NCBI GenBank assembly: GCA_018433925.1
Contig: JAHDQI010000221.1
Coordinates: 1 to 38,197, forward strand
Reading direction: 5' to 3'
From: Phycisphaerae bacterium
GTDB taxonomy: Bacteria; Planctomycetota; Phycisphaerae; Sedimentisphaerales; Anaerohalosphaeraceae
Length of the DNA stretch: 38,197 nucleotides
In this document: piece by piece, positions 1 through 9,055 of the stretch
How positions within the stretch are numbered: position 1 is the stretch's first letter
Layout of the letters: each line of letters begins with the position of its first letter
Position numbers and translations under genes: made by a program
Notes under the pieces: model-generated
What the model was told of the DNA's origin: nothing
The model's database searches: none
Seen by the model: the letters and a program-made list of their open reading frames with translations, nothing else

Positions 1-138
1 CTTCTCATCCGTCTGCCGGCTTGCCGTCTCGGGAGCGACCGCACAGCCGTACAGAACAAACACCGCCGTCATCAGGCAAAGGCCCATGCGGACCCACGGG
101 AGATCCTTTTCCGTCTCATTTCGTTTGCTGGTTTTCAT
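1..138 (-). CDS. Putative lipoprotein, N-terminus only (cut by window start)
   Basis: Only the first 46 codons are present. They encode a charged start (MKTSKRNETEK), a hydrophobic stretch and a lipobox-like LYGC at residues 32-35, so the product is probably a lipid-anchored envelope protein. The ATG lies 19 bp after the stop of the membrane fusion protein gene on the same strand, so the two are probably co-transcribed. Genes just downstream of HlyD-type proteins often encode TolC-like outer membrane factors, many of them lipoproteins. That identity is inferred from position only, because too little sequence is visible to recognise a family. Confidence 0.6.
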   Translation of the reverse strand, partial: MKTSKRNETEKDLPWVRMGLCLMTAVFVLYGCAVAPETASRQTDEK

Positions 139-157
139 GGGAAGAAAAAAGGGGCCG

Positions 158-1321
158 TCAAATACCCCGGACCCCGACCTGTTCATTAGGCACAAGCCAC
201 ATTTCCGGATGCACCAAAATCAGCACCGGACGCCCCCACTGCGGCACGGCCGGATCAGCCCAGAGCCGCTCCGGCATCAATTCAATCATCGGCCCGACCT
301 CGGAAACCTCCGAACGGAGAATTTGTCGGGGAACCGATGTCTTAACGATCTCCACCGGCTGACGGGGCGAAAGAACGGCCCCGGCTTCCTGCCTGACCCA
401 GGCCATAATCCGGTCCGGAGAGGACGCCGTCACGGTAAGAATCGGAAGATCGCCGACAACCGGTGACCCTTCTGAATAAAAAATCGCGGCTACAATCCCG
501 TCAAAAGGAGCCGTCAACGTCACTTCGTACTGCGGCACAAACAACTCTGCAAGACGCCGCTCCTGCACGCTGATTGCCTTCCGCAACGGCTGGAGTATCG
601 TCTCGGCCTCCTCTGCTACCGGCTCAGCTCCGCGAAATCCCTCCAGCCGCCGGCGGGCGGACTCCAGGTCCTTTTGCCCCTGGGCCAGCCAGTCCTCCAG
701 CCGGGCAATTTGCTCGGCCATGGCATCGGCCTGGGCCTCGATTTTCTGAAGTTCATAAAGCTCCACGGCTTTCCGGGCCACCAGGTCCTCAAGCACCCGC
801 CGTTCAAGGTCCAGGTCCCGCCAGTGAATCCTCAGCGGCTCCAGCGTCGTCCGGATTTCAAGAATCTCAAGCCGGGCCTTCTCCACATCCAGCGCAAGCT
901 GATGATCGCGGTAATACTGTTCCATCTCTCGTCGCGACCGCTCCAGCGCCAGTCGCTGTTCAGTCGCGGCCGCCTCCGCCTTCAGATAGTCCAGTTCCGC
1001 CGTCGCCGTGGCTTTTTCCGCTTCAAAGCGGGCCTGGGTGTACTGCTGCTGGGCATCCGGATAGAGCCGCACCACCGCCAGCGGCTGGCCCTTGCGAACT
1101 TCCTGATAGAGCCGAACCGGCAACGATGTCAGACAACCCGACTGCCCGACCGAAAGCTCGGCCGTTTGCGAAGTCGCAATGCCGACTACATGAAAACTGC
1201 CCGACCGATAGACATAGAGCCCCACCACGCCGCCAACCGCGACGAGCCAGACAAGAATCGGAAGGACCCGGGTCATTACCCGGCCTTTCCGCAACGTATG
1301 TCCTATTCGTTTAAAGCTCAA
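158..1321 (-). CDS. HlyD-family membrane fusion (periplasmic adaptor) protein
   Basis: The protein has one membrane span near residues 17-36. A short beta segment carries a lipoyl-like half (VGQSGCLTSLPVRLYQEVRKGQPLAVV). A long charged alpha-helical, coiled-coil region follows at about 85-240, and then a second beta part (PQYEVTLTAPFDGIVAAI). This is the layout of HlyD/EmrA-type adaptors, which link an inner-membrane partner to an outer-membrane channel. The start is taken as TTG at 1321 because AGGAG precedes it at 7 nt; it overlaps the end of the DUF4956 gene by 11 bp. An ATG at 1276 (residue 16), also with a fair binding site, is the alternative. No transporter ATPase or permease is visible, so the partner may be the DUF4956 protein or may lie beyond the window. 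Confidence 0.85.
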   Translation of the reverse strand: MSFKRIGHTLRKGRVMTRVLPILVWLVAVGGVVGLYVYRSGSFHVVGIATSQTAELSVGQSGCLTSLPVRLYQEVRKGQPLAVVRLYPDAQQQYTQARFEAEKATATAELDYLKAEAAATEQRLALERSRREMEQYYRDHQLALDVEKARLEILEIRTTLEPLRIHWRDLDLERRVLEDLVARKAVELYELQKIEAQADAMAEQIARLEDWLAQGQKDLESARRRLEGFRGAEPVAEEAETILQPLRKAISVQERRLAELFVPQYEVTLTAPFDGIVAAIFYSEGSPVVGDLPILTVTASSPDRIMAWVRQEAGAVLSPRQPVEIVKTSVPRQILRSEVSEVGPMIELMPERLWADPAVPQWGRPVLILVHPEMWLVPNEQVGVRGI

Positions 1322-2009
1322 GAATCTGCTCCTGCAGGGTCAGACTGAGGTTCTCAATCCCTTCAATTTGCTGCAATTCCGAAAGCATCTGCTGGTTCTT
1401 TTCAGCGCTGCGGATGGTAATCTGATACGCATAGTCCATTACCGAACGGTCAGGCCCCGTGGCCTGCGAAGACATCAGGACGACGGACTTGCAAAAACGC
1501 TCCAGCACCTTCAGCAACGGATGCTGCGGAGAAAGACGGCCGTGAAACGTAAACCGAAGAAACGCGTTGCTCGACCGATGCACTCCGAAATCGGCGAGAT
1601 ACAGATACAGCAGCACCAGCACCAGCGCAACGGTGCCGATAATCGCCACCGCGTACCGCTGCGAACCGCACGCCATTCCCAGCACCAGCGCGCAGAAGAG
1701 AAACGCAATGTCCCGCGTATCTTTGATAATATTGCGAAACCGGATAATGGAAAGCGCTCCCATCAGCCCAACGGCTACGACAAAACTGCCTGCAATCGTG
1801 GCCATCACCAGCGCCACGACAATCGTAATCACAATCAAAGACTGGACAAACGATTTGGAATAAGACAGCCCGTGATGCGTAAAGGAATAGACCCACGCCA
1901 GCACCTGGCCGAGAACAAACGCCAGCAGTAGAGACAGAATCACCGCCCAGGCATCTGTATCCGACCGGCTCGAATACCCATCCAAAATGTGCCAGATTCG
2001 ATCAATCAT
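1311..2009 (-). CDS. DUF4956 family membrane protein
   Basis: The 232-residue protein has four or five hydrophobic segments, at about 21-41, 55-88, 100-114 and 118-138. The family signature SIIRFRN (87-93) is followed by KDTRD (96-100) on the loop before the third span. The C-terminal 90 residues are soluble and ferredoxin-like in pattern. The biochemical role of DUF4956 is not established, but the family is repeatedly found beside VTC-domain proteins, as here. The start overlaps the VTC stop as ATGA, so translation is probably coupled. A role in polymer synthesis or export is inference from neighbours. Confidence 0.85.
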   Translation of the reverse strand: MIDRIWHILDGYSSRSDTDAWAVILSLLLAFVLGQVLAWVYSFTHHGLSYSKSFVQSLIVITIVVALVMATIAGSFVVAVGLMGALSIIRFRNIIKDTRDIAFLFCALVLGMACGSQRYAVAIIGTVALVLVLLYLYLADFGVHRSSNAFLRFTFHGRLSPQHPLLKVLERFCKSVVLMSSQATGPDRSVMDYAYQITIRSAEKNQQMLSELQQIEGIENLSLTLQEQILEL

Positions 2010-2983
2010 TCGAGGTAATACGGAAACACCGTCTGAAGACCGGCCTGTTTTGACTCCTTGACTGAGGTCACGTATTTCGACATTGAAGAACGATTCAGGT
2101 TAAACACATGCACCATCCGGCGAAGCCAGGCCGGGTAATTGTTTGTAAACTTAATTTCAAGAATCACGAACGGGATCGGAATCCGATGCCATCCGTGACC
2201 GTTCATCACCACCTCCGCCGCGGTGACTTTTTTATAACAAAGCTGTCGGTCAAACGTCACTCGAACCCGATGATCGCCCTGGCCTTCAAACGGCTCCCGC
2301 TGATACCGAACCAGCACAACCGGTCGGCCGAGGATCACCTGCTTGTAATACAGAAACTGATCGAGGGCTTCCTGTTCGGCCGGGCAGTCGGCCTGGTATC
2401 GCATCGAACCGTTCAGCACAGACGCCAGGTGCGGCCGCTCCACCCTGGCGCGGCTTTTCAGAATCACCTTATCTACACGGCGCTTGATCTCAAAAAAAAC
2501 AGGATTCTCCGGATTGTCGTCATAAGCACGAATTCGCAGCTTAAAGCGATTGGCCTTCCCCGAAAGAGTTTCTTTGCAAAGATCCAGATTTCCCGAATCC
2601 AAATACAAGCTCGAAATCGGATATTGCCCTTCCGGATGCAGCACGGCATAACGATCCATCGGAAGGAAATTTTGTACATACGCCTTGATCGCGCGGGCTT
2701 TGCCCTCTGTAATTCGATATTTCAGCTCATACCGGCAAGAAAGCAAGTCCTGTTTGGGCCGGGATGAACGGGATACCGTTTCCAGCCGCTGTTTTTGTTG
2801 CGACGCTGCCGTCCCGGAAACAGGGCTGGTCTCCGAAGGATTAAGAATCGCCGGTAATGAAGAGGTTTCATCTCCCGTTAATTCGGCCGAACCGGGATCC
2901 GGTTTTCGGAGTCCCAAATTAACAAAACCATGTCGATGCGTGGTTTGTTTGTTTTTTTTTAATATGTCTTTAAAAAGTGCCAT
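2006..2983 (-). CDS. VTC-domain protein (polyphosphate-polymerase-like)
   Basis: This belongs to the triphosphate-tunnel (VTC) fold, which in yeast Vtc4 makes polyphosphate from ATP. From ATG 2983 the first 80 residues are polar and probably disordered. The tunnel domain then shows paired charged strands: ELKYRI (Lys88), FKLRIRAYD (Lys148, Arg150), FFEIKRR (Lys167), VRYQREPF (Arg226), VRVTFDR (Arg241) and ILEIKF (Glu276). These basic residues plus a terminal acidic one fit an intact active site. A TTG at 3019 would add 12 residues; the ATG is preferred, although neither has a strong binding site. It heads the unit with DUF4956 and the HlyD-like gene. Bacterial members next to DUF4956 have no settled substrate, so polyphosphate synthesis is a family-level expectation. 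Confidence 0.8.
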   Translation of the reverse strand: MALFKDILKKNKQTTHRHGFVNLGLRKPDPGSAELTGDETSSLPAILNPSETSPVSGTAASQQKQRLETVSRSSRPKQDLLSCRYELKYRITEGKARAIKAYVQNFLPMDRYAVLHPEGQYPISSLYLDSGNLDLCKETLSGKANRFKLRIRAYDDNPENPVFFEIKRRVDKVILKSRARVERPHLASVLNGSMRYQADCPAEQEALDQFLYYKQVILGRPVVLVRYQREPFEGQGDHRVRVTFDRQLCYKKVTAAEVVMNGHGWHRIPIPFVILEIKFTNNYPAWLRRMVHVFNLNRSSMSKYVTSVKESKQAGLQTVFPYYLE

Positions 2984-3514
2984 CTGATACCGTCTTAAAC
3001 CCCACTTCGATGCATCCAATACGACTATCAGCTACACCCAATTAGCTCAACATTCTGCATCTGGTATTACCAAATTGCAGTCAACAATCAAGCTATCACA
3101 CTCTTATTGAACGACCCGATAGGGAATTGCCCCTACCTGTGAAACAGGAAAATTACTTGTAAACAATCCTGACTTCAAAAAACAATATTTTCAAACACAA
3201 TTCTAACAGAATTATAGCATAATCGTATAAAAAAATCAATCAATATCAAAACGAATAAAAGATAAAATAGTATTTATATATATATAGATAATAAAGATAT
3301 GTAATTCTATATTAAAGAATTCGAGCAATTGCTGTTATTTTGGGCAAAATAAAAGAATATAGACACATAAATAAAGATATGATATAAATATATTATAGCG
3401 GATCAGAAAGATACCCGCACGGAAAAGAACTAATCACCTCCGCGCGGGTCTATCCATGTGTCAGCAGGAAATGAGTTATCTGACTTTATACTGCGATTTT
3501 ATTGGACTCGCATC
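2984..3514. other. AT-rich intergenic region
   Basis: No gene is visible. The core (about 3160-3410) is strikingly AT-rich, with runs of alternating T and A near 3272-3290 and the motif AATAAAGATATG occurring twice. The region lies between the end of the polysaccharide locus and the start of the VTC unit, both on the minus strand, so it should hold the VTC-unit promoter. I could not single out one -35/-10 pair among many TA-rich candidates. A small perfect hairpin (CCTGT-GAA-ACAGG) lies near 3137-3149. Confidence 0.6.
3413..3449 (-). terminator. Probable terminator at the end of the polysaccharide locus
   Basis: On the minus strand ACCCGCGCGGA pairs with TCCGTGCGGGT (11 bp, one G-U pair) around a 15-nt loop. 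ATCTTTCTGATC follows, which has only a modest U content. It lies about 65 nt after the last glycosidase stop, where a transcript end is expected. The stem is strong and the tail weak. Confidence 0.6.
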
Positions 3515-4669
3515 TCAATAATTTCTCATTACAGCCAATTCCCACGGCAGGTCATCGTAAACGAAATTGTCACCAATACCGTCCGCATCAAACGCCTGGA
3601 ATACAAGATCCAGATTCAAATCATCGATTTCCATCTTCTGGTTATATCCCGAGCGGAGAAGCGTAAAATGACTGACCTGGTCATATTTGGACCGTGATCC
3701 GTCTTCGTTGTAAAGTCGGCCGGGGTCTCCGGCAAACTCGTTTCGCTGCGGCTCGACCCGGTCCCAGGGTCCCTCGATTCGGTCGGCCATCAATGCAAAC
3801 ATGAACCGATTACGGCTGTCCCAATACGGCGCCCTTGTCGGATGCGGACGCACCGCTTCGGCCAGGGCCAGGTATTTATCAGCGGATTTGACGTAATATA
3901 CGCTTACCGCTTCGTGAAGACGCCACCGGCCCCTGGCATCTTCCCCCCACTCGGTCAGCACAGTCTCTCCCATCCCGTGGTCAGGCCCTCGCCCCATCCG
4001 CGAACGAACGGCCTTGTCAAGTCCCTGAGGAAATTCACCCAGCGGACATTCGATTCGAAACAGCGAACCCCGATGATCCGTGTAAAAAAGATGGGCTTTT
4101 TTCTCATCGCAAATGACCCGAAAATCAATCCAGAACTGCCCGGCCGGGGGAGGCGGAAGCAAATCCTTCGGGTTCGACCAGCCGTACACATTTTCAATAT
4201 CCGGGTTTGTCAGGTAAATCGGAACCAGATCATACTTTTCCGGAACATTTCGATGCGCCACGATGTACCAGAGCTTGTGCGGTTCAAAATAAAAAACCTG
4301 CGGCGCAATGACCACTTCATTGACGATCGCGCTGAGATTGTAGCGTTTTGCGTGCTTGAGCTCTTCCAGCGAAGGGGCCGATACATAGCCGGTTCCCGAA
4401 CGGCTGACGGGGACCGGAACCCCCTGCTCTTTTAAAGCCGCTGCCGTTTCGCGCTGAAATTTAGTCGTATAGAACAGATGATAATTCCCCTTGTAATAGA
4501 CGATCGTCGGGTCCTTGACAGCCACATCGTCAAAGCTGCCTTTCGGCCCGGCCTGCAAAATGGGTTTGCTGACCGTCCATTTGTCATATTGCAGGGCATT
4601 CTTTTCAGCCCGGCAGCCCATCGTCACAGACATAAACATCCCGATCATGAGTAATCTGTTTAATCGCAT
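3515..4669 (-). CDS. GH62-like alpha-L-arabinofuranosidase, secreted
   Basis: The 384-residue protein has a signal peptide ending near VTMGC (Cys19), so it may be a lipoprotein. The five-bladed beta-propeller pattern of GH62 is recognisable: VKDPTIVYYKG (Asp53, expected base), APQVFYFEPHKLWYIV, TNPDIENVYGWS, FWIDFRVICD (Asp182, expected pKa modulator), RIECPLGEFP and LHEAVSVYYV (Glu253, expected acid). GH62 enzymes remove L-arabinofuranose side chains from arabinoxylan. AGGAG sits 7 nt before the ATG. It is the last gene of the locus and a paralogue of the gene at 7893-9005, sharing a 15-residue exact stretch (IAPQVFYFEPHKLWY). A related clan-F family cannot be excluded without structure prediction. 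Confidence 0.8.
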   Translation of the reverse strand: MRLNRLLMIGMFMSVTMGCRAEKNALQYDKWTVSKPILQAGPKGSFDDVAVKDPTIVYYKGNYHLFYTTKFQRETAAALKEQGVPVPVSRSGTGYVSAPSLEELKHAKRYNLSAIVNEVVIAPQVFYFEPHKLWYIVAHRNVPEKYDLVPIYLTNPDIENVYGWSNPKDLLPPPPAGQFWIDFRVICDEKKAHLFYTDHRGSLFRIECPLGEFPQGLDKAVRSRMGRGPDHGMGETVLTEWGEDARGRWRLHEAVSVYYVKSADKYLALAEAVRPHPTRAPYWDSRNRFMFALMADRIEGPWDRVEPQRNEFAGDPGRLYNEDGSRSKYDQVSHFTLLRSGYNQKMEIDDLNLDLVFQAFDADGIGDNFVYDDLPWELAVMRNY

Positions 4670-4722
4670 TTTAAGACTCCTGTAAAAGTTTCCTGATTCT
4701 ATGCCGCCTCAGTGGACATCCT

Positions 4723-7700
4723 TCATCTTGCTTCCGGGAAGGGTCCACCCGATTCTGTTGTTATAGGAGCCGGTCGGGGTACGCCGCGACTGGCCTTGCC
4801 AACTAATAATCCCTGCTCGTCAAATCCAATCGGATCAATACAGACAAACCGGTCAAAGTCCAGCTGGTCGGTTCGCTTCTGATGATAAACCAGCCACATT
4901 TGACCCCGGCCGTCTTTGATTACGCTGCCGTGCCCGGGACCAAAAACATGGCCCTCTCGGCGGACAATCGGGTTATTGACCGCCCGCCTGAACGGACCCA
5001 TCGGACTGTCGGCAACCGCATATCCTATCGCGTAATCCGGCGATTTCGTATGCGTCCCGCTGTACAGCAGGTAATACTGCTGATTCTGCTTGAGCATCCA
5101 CGGCCCTTCCGTCACCTTATCCTGTCGCATCTCCCAATCGCTTTCCGGCTGCAGGATGACAACGGGCCGGCCCTGCGGTTCCGTTGGACTTTTCATGGGC
5201 TGAACCGTGATCTTAAAACCGGGGAATTTCACATAATACAGGTAAAGCCGTCCGTCCTCATCACGGAACAGATGTCCGTCAATCGCACGGCTTACGAATG
5301 AACGCACATCCTCAAAAGGCCCCAGCGGACTGTCGGCAACGGCCGCGCCAACTTCTTCATTCACTGTCCAGTAAAGATAAAACCGGCCGGAATCCGGATC
5401 TTTCCAGACATCCGGCGCCATCACCCGGGCTCCTTCTCTGCGGTAAACAGCCGGGCCCGGCTCCCAGTGGACCAGGTCCCGGGACGTATACACGCGGTAC
5501 CCCCCGGCGACCCCGCCCGTCGGGTACAGATAATACATACCCTCATGGAATAGAACCGATGGGTCCGCCAGGTGATCGATCACGGGATTGACATAAAAGT
5601 CTTTGTCCTGGCCGCCGGCCGCCTCAAGAAGTCCGACATCAATAAATTGTCCGCCTCTTTGATTCCCGCAGAAAACAGCCATTACATTTTTGCCTGTGCG
5701 GAGGGCATTTTTCCCGGCCGTTGACACATCACTGAGCGTATATTCATTTGTCCATCCGGACAAGCGGGCCGCCTCTGCGCCGTTAAGATAGACGGTCGCT
5801 TCATCATCGTGATGAATCGAAAGAAAAAGTGTTTCCAGGTCCGCCCGGGTCAGTTCAAATTCCCGGCGAAGCCATATTTCAGGCGTATTCCAGATCGTGC
5901 CTATGCGTGCCCCCCGGGTTCCTTCCGTGCCGAACCCGCCCGGTCCGGCTTTCCAGTCCGACGCGTCAAAATCAGGCAGCACCCATCCCGGGGACGGTTT
6001 TTCAAACGTATAGTCCCATGAACATGACCCTGCCCCGGCATTGGGCAGCACTGTCCTGACAACCGGAGGGCTTTTATACAAGCTCCGATTCAGAGGGGCA
6101 ATCACGTCCGGAGCCATTTTTATCACCGCCCTGTCGTAGGTCATCAGGCCGTTTACCTCGACTTCCACATCCGTCGTCTGGGTATAGACCGCAGCCGCCA
6201 GACCTTCCCCCACCAGATAATTCAGTTTCCGGATCAGTTCCGCATAGGCCTCCGTCAGGGCCTCCGCTGTTGTATAGCTCCGGTATCCCCACATGTCTTC
6301 ATCCTGCCAGGTGTGTCCGCTGACCGGCAGCCCCAGCCCCCCGAACTCGCCGAGAACAACGGCCCGGTCTTCCTCGAGGGCCGGCTTTGCCGGGCCGGGA
6401 TACTGATGAACATCATGGATATCGCCGACCTTTCGATCTGTCCAGCCGCTGGCATTAATAACCAGCCGCGTCGGATCCAGTTCCTTCGTCCACTCCGTAA
6501 TGCGGCGCGTATCGAACTGCCCCCACCCCTCATTAAAAGGTACCCACGTCACAATGCTCGGATGATTGCCGAATGACTCAATGAGTCTCCGGTATTCATA
6601 TTCATATTGCTGTGCCGAATGCGGACTTCGATTCAGGTCGGGCATGTCGTGTCCAATGTGCCCGTCCCCGTTGGGCATATCCTGCCAGACCAGGACCCCG
6701 ATTCGATCGCACCAGAAATAGAACCGCTGGGGCTCGACCTTGACATGCTTGCGAAGCATATTAAAACCCAGTTTTTTGGTCATCTCCACATCATACCGCA
6801 GCGCCGCATCGGTCGGGGCCGTATAGAGACCGTCCGGCCACCAGCCCTGATCCAGCAGGCCGTACTGAAACAGCGGCTGATGATTCAAAAACAGCCGATT
6901 GATGCCGCCGGCATCCTTTTTCATCTCAATCTTGCGCATTCCGAAATAGCTTCTGACTTCATCAACAACCTCCGCGCCGCGTGTCAGACGAACAACCAGG
7001 TCATACAGAAACGGATCATCCGGCGACCACAGGCGGGGATCGGCGATATCCACCGTCACCGTTTTATTCGAGGCGGCTGCCTTTGCGGAAAAGCCGCCGC
7101 CCGTAACGACAGCCGTAACAGACAGATTCTCGGCCTCTCCGCGGGCGGCTGCTTCGATGACAACACGGCCGCGATCGAGATCCGGAGTGATCTTCAGCCC
7201 GGCCATTGAGGTCTCAGGAACCGGCTCCAGCCAAACCGTCTGCCAGATCCCGGTTACCGAAGTGTACCAGATCCCCTTCGGATCCCTAACCTGTTTGCCG
7301 CGCGGCTGATATCCCGCGTCCGTAGGATCCCAGACGGAAACAACAAGCTCCTGCGATCCGCTGCCTCGCAGCGCACGGGTGATATCCAGTGAAAACGGAT
7401 CGTATCCCCCCTGGTGCCTGCCCATGTGCATACCGTTAACCCAGACATCCGTCTGCCAGTCCGCCGCGCCAAAATGCAGCAGGAGCCGCCGGTTCCGCCA
7501 TGCCGCCGGCCGCTCAAACGTCCGCCGGTACCAGAGCCGCTTGTCGGCCCCTACACGCCTGCCGACGCCTGACAGCGCCGATTCAACGGGATAGGGCACG
7601 AGGATGCGGCCTTCATACACATCGGGACACTCCGCCGTGCGGGGCAATATCGCATACTCCCACAAGCCGTTCAGGTTCAGCCAGTCCGGCCGCACCATCA

Positions 7701-7845
7701 GCGGACGCGGATACTCCGGCAGCGCGTTATCCGGCGAAAGCTCCGCCGCCCAGCGCGTCATAATCTTCCCTTCCACCGGTCTCCAGTCCCCGGGGCAAAG
7801 CCCGCTAAAAACACAACCAATCACCGCACAGGCAAATAACCTCAT
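4723..7845 (-). CDS. GH2-GH43 fusion glycoside hydrolase, secreted
   Basis: Two enzymes lie in one chain. From ATG 7845 (AGGGAGG 5 nt upstream decides this start over 7872) there is a signal peptide (about 1-19). A GH2 sugar-binding domain, an Ig-like domain and a TIM barrel follow. The barrel carries VPFNEGWGQ (Glu439, acid/base) and VLGEFGG (Glu500, nucleophile). A galactose-binding-like segment (about 600-745) comes next. Last is a GH43 propeller with HLADPSVLF (Asp761), RAIDGHLF (Asp856) and VTEGPWM (Glu913). Both sets of catalytic acids appear intact. The exact glycosidic specificity of the GH2 half (beta-galactosidase, glucuronidase or alpha-L-arabinopyranosidase type) cannot be read from sequence. 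The pairing suggests release of two consecutive or adjacent side-chain sugars. Confidence 0.88.
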   Translation of the reverse strand: MRLFACAVIGCVFSGLCPGDWRPVEGKIMTRWAAELSPDNALPEYPRPLMVRPDWLNLNGLWEYAILPRTAECPDVYEGRILVPYPVESALSGVGRRVGADKRLWYRRTFERPAAWRNRRLLLHFGAADWQTDVWVNGMHMGRHQGGYDPFSLDITRALRGSGSQELVVSVWDPTDAGYQPRGKQVRDPKGIWYTSVTGIWQTVWLEPVPETSMAGLKITPDLDRGRVVIEAAARGEAENLSVTAVVTGGGFSAKAAASNKTVTVDIADPRLWSPDDPFLYDLVVRLTRGAEVVDEVRSYFGMRKIEMKKDAGGINRLFLNHQPLFQYGLLDQGWWPDGLYTAPTDAALRYDVEMTKKLGFNMLRKHVKVEPQRFYFWCDRIGVLVWQDMPNGDGHIGHDMPDLNRSPHSAQQYEYEYRRLIESFGNHPSIVTWVPFNEGWGQFDTRRITEWTKELDPTRLVINASGWTDRKVGDIHDVHQYPGPAKPALEEDRAVVLGEFGGLGLPVSGHTWQDEDMWGYRSYTTAEALTEAYAELIRKLNYLVGEGLAAAVYTQTTDVEVEVNGLMTYDRAVIKMAPDVIAPLNRSLYKSPPVVRTVLPNAGAGSCSWDYTFEKPSPGWVLPDFDASDWKAGPGGFGTEGTRGARIGTIWNTPEIWLRREFELTRADLETLFLSIHHDDEATVYLNGAEAARLSGWTNEYTLSDVSTAGKNALRTGKNVMAVFCGNQRGGQFIDVGLLEAAGGQDKDFYVNPVIDHLADPSVLFHEGMYYLYPTGGVAGGYRVYTSRDLVHWEPGPAVYRREGARVMAPDVWKDPDSGRFYLYWTVNEEVGAAVADSPLGPFEDVRSFVSRAIDGHLFRDEDGRLYLYYVKFPGFKITVQPMKSPTEPQGRPVVILQPESDWEMRQDKVTEGPWMLKQNQQYYLLYSGTHTKSPDYAIGYAVADSPMGPFRRAVNNPIVRREGHVFGPGHGSVIKDGRGQMWLVYHQKRTDQLDFDRFVCIDPIGFDEQGLLVGKASRGVPRPAPITTESGGPFPEAR

Positions 7846-7892
7846 ACAAACCTCCCTGCAAGCATAACCCAATCAGATCGTTCCTTATCCGT

Positions 7893-9005
7893 TCACTTGT
7901 TTTTCATAATGGCCAGTTCCCAGGGCAGCCGGTCATAGTGATAATCAGGCGGCGTATCGGATGCGTCAAAGGACTGGAAAATCATTTGAACAGCGTTCAG
8001 GTCTTCAATTTCCAGCCGCTGATTGTACCCGGCACGAATGATCTCCGGATGACTGACCTGCGTATAGCGGCATCGCCCGCCGTCTTCACGCCGCAGCGAT
8101 TTGGACTGGGCCCAGTATTCATTTTCTTCGCGTTCAATCCTCCTCCAGGGCCCTTCCAGCCGGTCTGCTTCCAATCCGATGACAAATCGCTTTCTTGAAT
8201 CCAGGGGATACGGATTCGTTCCCTCGCCGCGACGATAAGCGCATTCGGCCAGCATGAAATACGTATTGGTTTTTTTAACACGATAAACATGCTGGGCCTC
8301 AAACATTCTCCAGTATCCCTTCTCATCCTGCCCGGAAATCACAAACGCCTCCTCTTCAGCGGCCTCCGCAAGCCCGGCCGGAAAAGTCTCAATCGGGCAC
8401 TGCATCCTCAGCACCGCTCCCTTCTGGTTGGAATAGAAAAAGTGAGCATTCGTGTCATCACAAATAACCCAGAAATCAATCCAGAATTCATCCCGCGTTT
8501 TCCCCGTCCGGATTAATTCCGGCGCAGACCATCCATACACATTTTCAATATCCGGATTGGTGCTGTAAACCGGGGCCAGATCGGTACCGCTCGTCACCTT
8601 GATATGCCCCACCAGATACCACAGCTTGTGCGGCTCAAAATAAAACACCTGCGGAGCAATGAATTCCTTGCCCAGGATCTCGGCCATTTCATATCGCCGG
8701 GCCTGATTGAGTCCCTCCAGCGTCTGTGCCGAGACATATCCCAGTGCCGTTCGGTATTTTCGATCCGTTATTTTTTGCTTGGATGTATAAAACAAATGGT
8801 ATCGACCCTTATAGAATACAATCGAAGGGTCTTTGACGGCCACATCATCAAAGGCCCCCTCCGGCCCGGCCTGAAACACCGGACCGCGGACGGTCCATTG
8901 GTCATACGAATACGATCCGGAATCCAGCGACGCATGACAGCCCGTCATGCAAACAATTGTGACGGCCGCCGTAAATAAGCTCATCATTCCAATCATCCTG
9001 CGCAT
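7893..9005 (-). CDS. GH62-like alpha-L-arabinofuranosidase, second copy
   Basis: This is a paralogue of the gene at 3515-4669 with the same order of motifs: VKDPSIVFYKG (Asp59), APQVFYFEPHKLWYLV, TNPDIENVYGWS, FWIDFWVICD (Asp177) and MFEAQHVYRV (Glu236). The ATG at 9005 is chosen because AGGAG lies 7 nt upstream; it gives a signal peptide ending in CMTGC, a lipobox-like site (Cys23). The ending RLPWELAIMKN matches the other copy. The two copies flank the GH2-GH43 gene, so they arose by duplication within the locus or by insertion between them. Divergence is large enough for different side-chain preferences, for example mono- versus di-substituted xylose, which is inference. Confidence 0.8.
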   Translation of the reverse strand: MRRMIGMMSLFTAAVTIVCMTGCHASLDSGSYSYDQWTVRGPVFQAGPEGAFDDVAVKDPSIVFYKGRYHLFYTSKQKITDRKYRTALGYVSAQTLEGLNQARRYEMAEILGKEFIAPQVFYFEPHKLWYLVGHIKVTSGTDLAPVYSTNPDIENVYGWSAPELIRTGKTRDEFWIDFWVICDDTNAHFFYSNQKGAVLRMQCPIETFPAGLAEAAEEEAFVISGQDEKGYWRMFEAQHVYRVKKTNTYFMLAECAYRRGEGTNPYPLDSRKRFVIGLEADRLEGPWRRIEREENEYWAQSKSLRREDGGRCRYTQVSHPEIIRAGYNQRLEIEDLNAVQMIFQSFDASDTPPDYHYDRLPWELAIMKNK

Positions 9006-9055
9006 AAGAAAACTCCTGATAAAAATAACTTGTTCATTCAATTATCATCCCCTCA

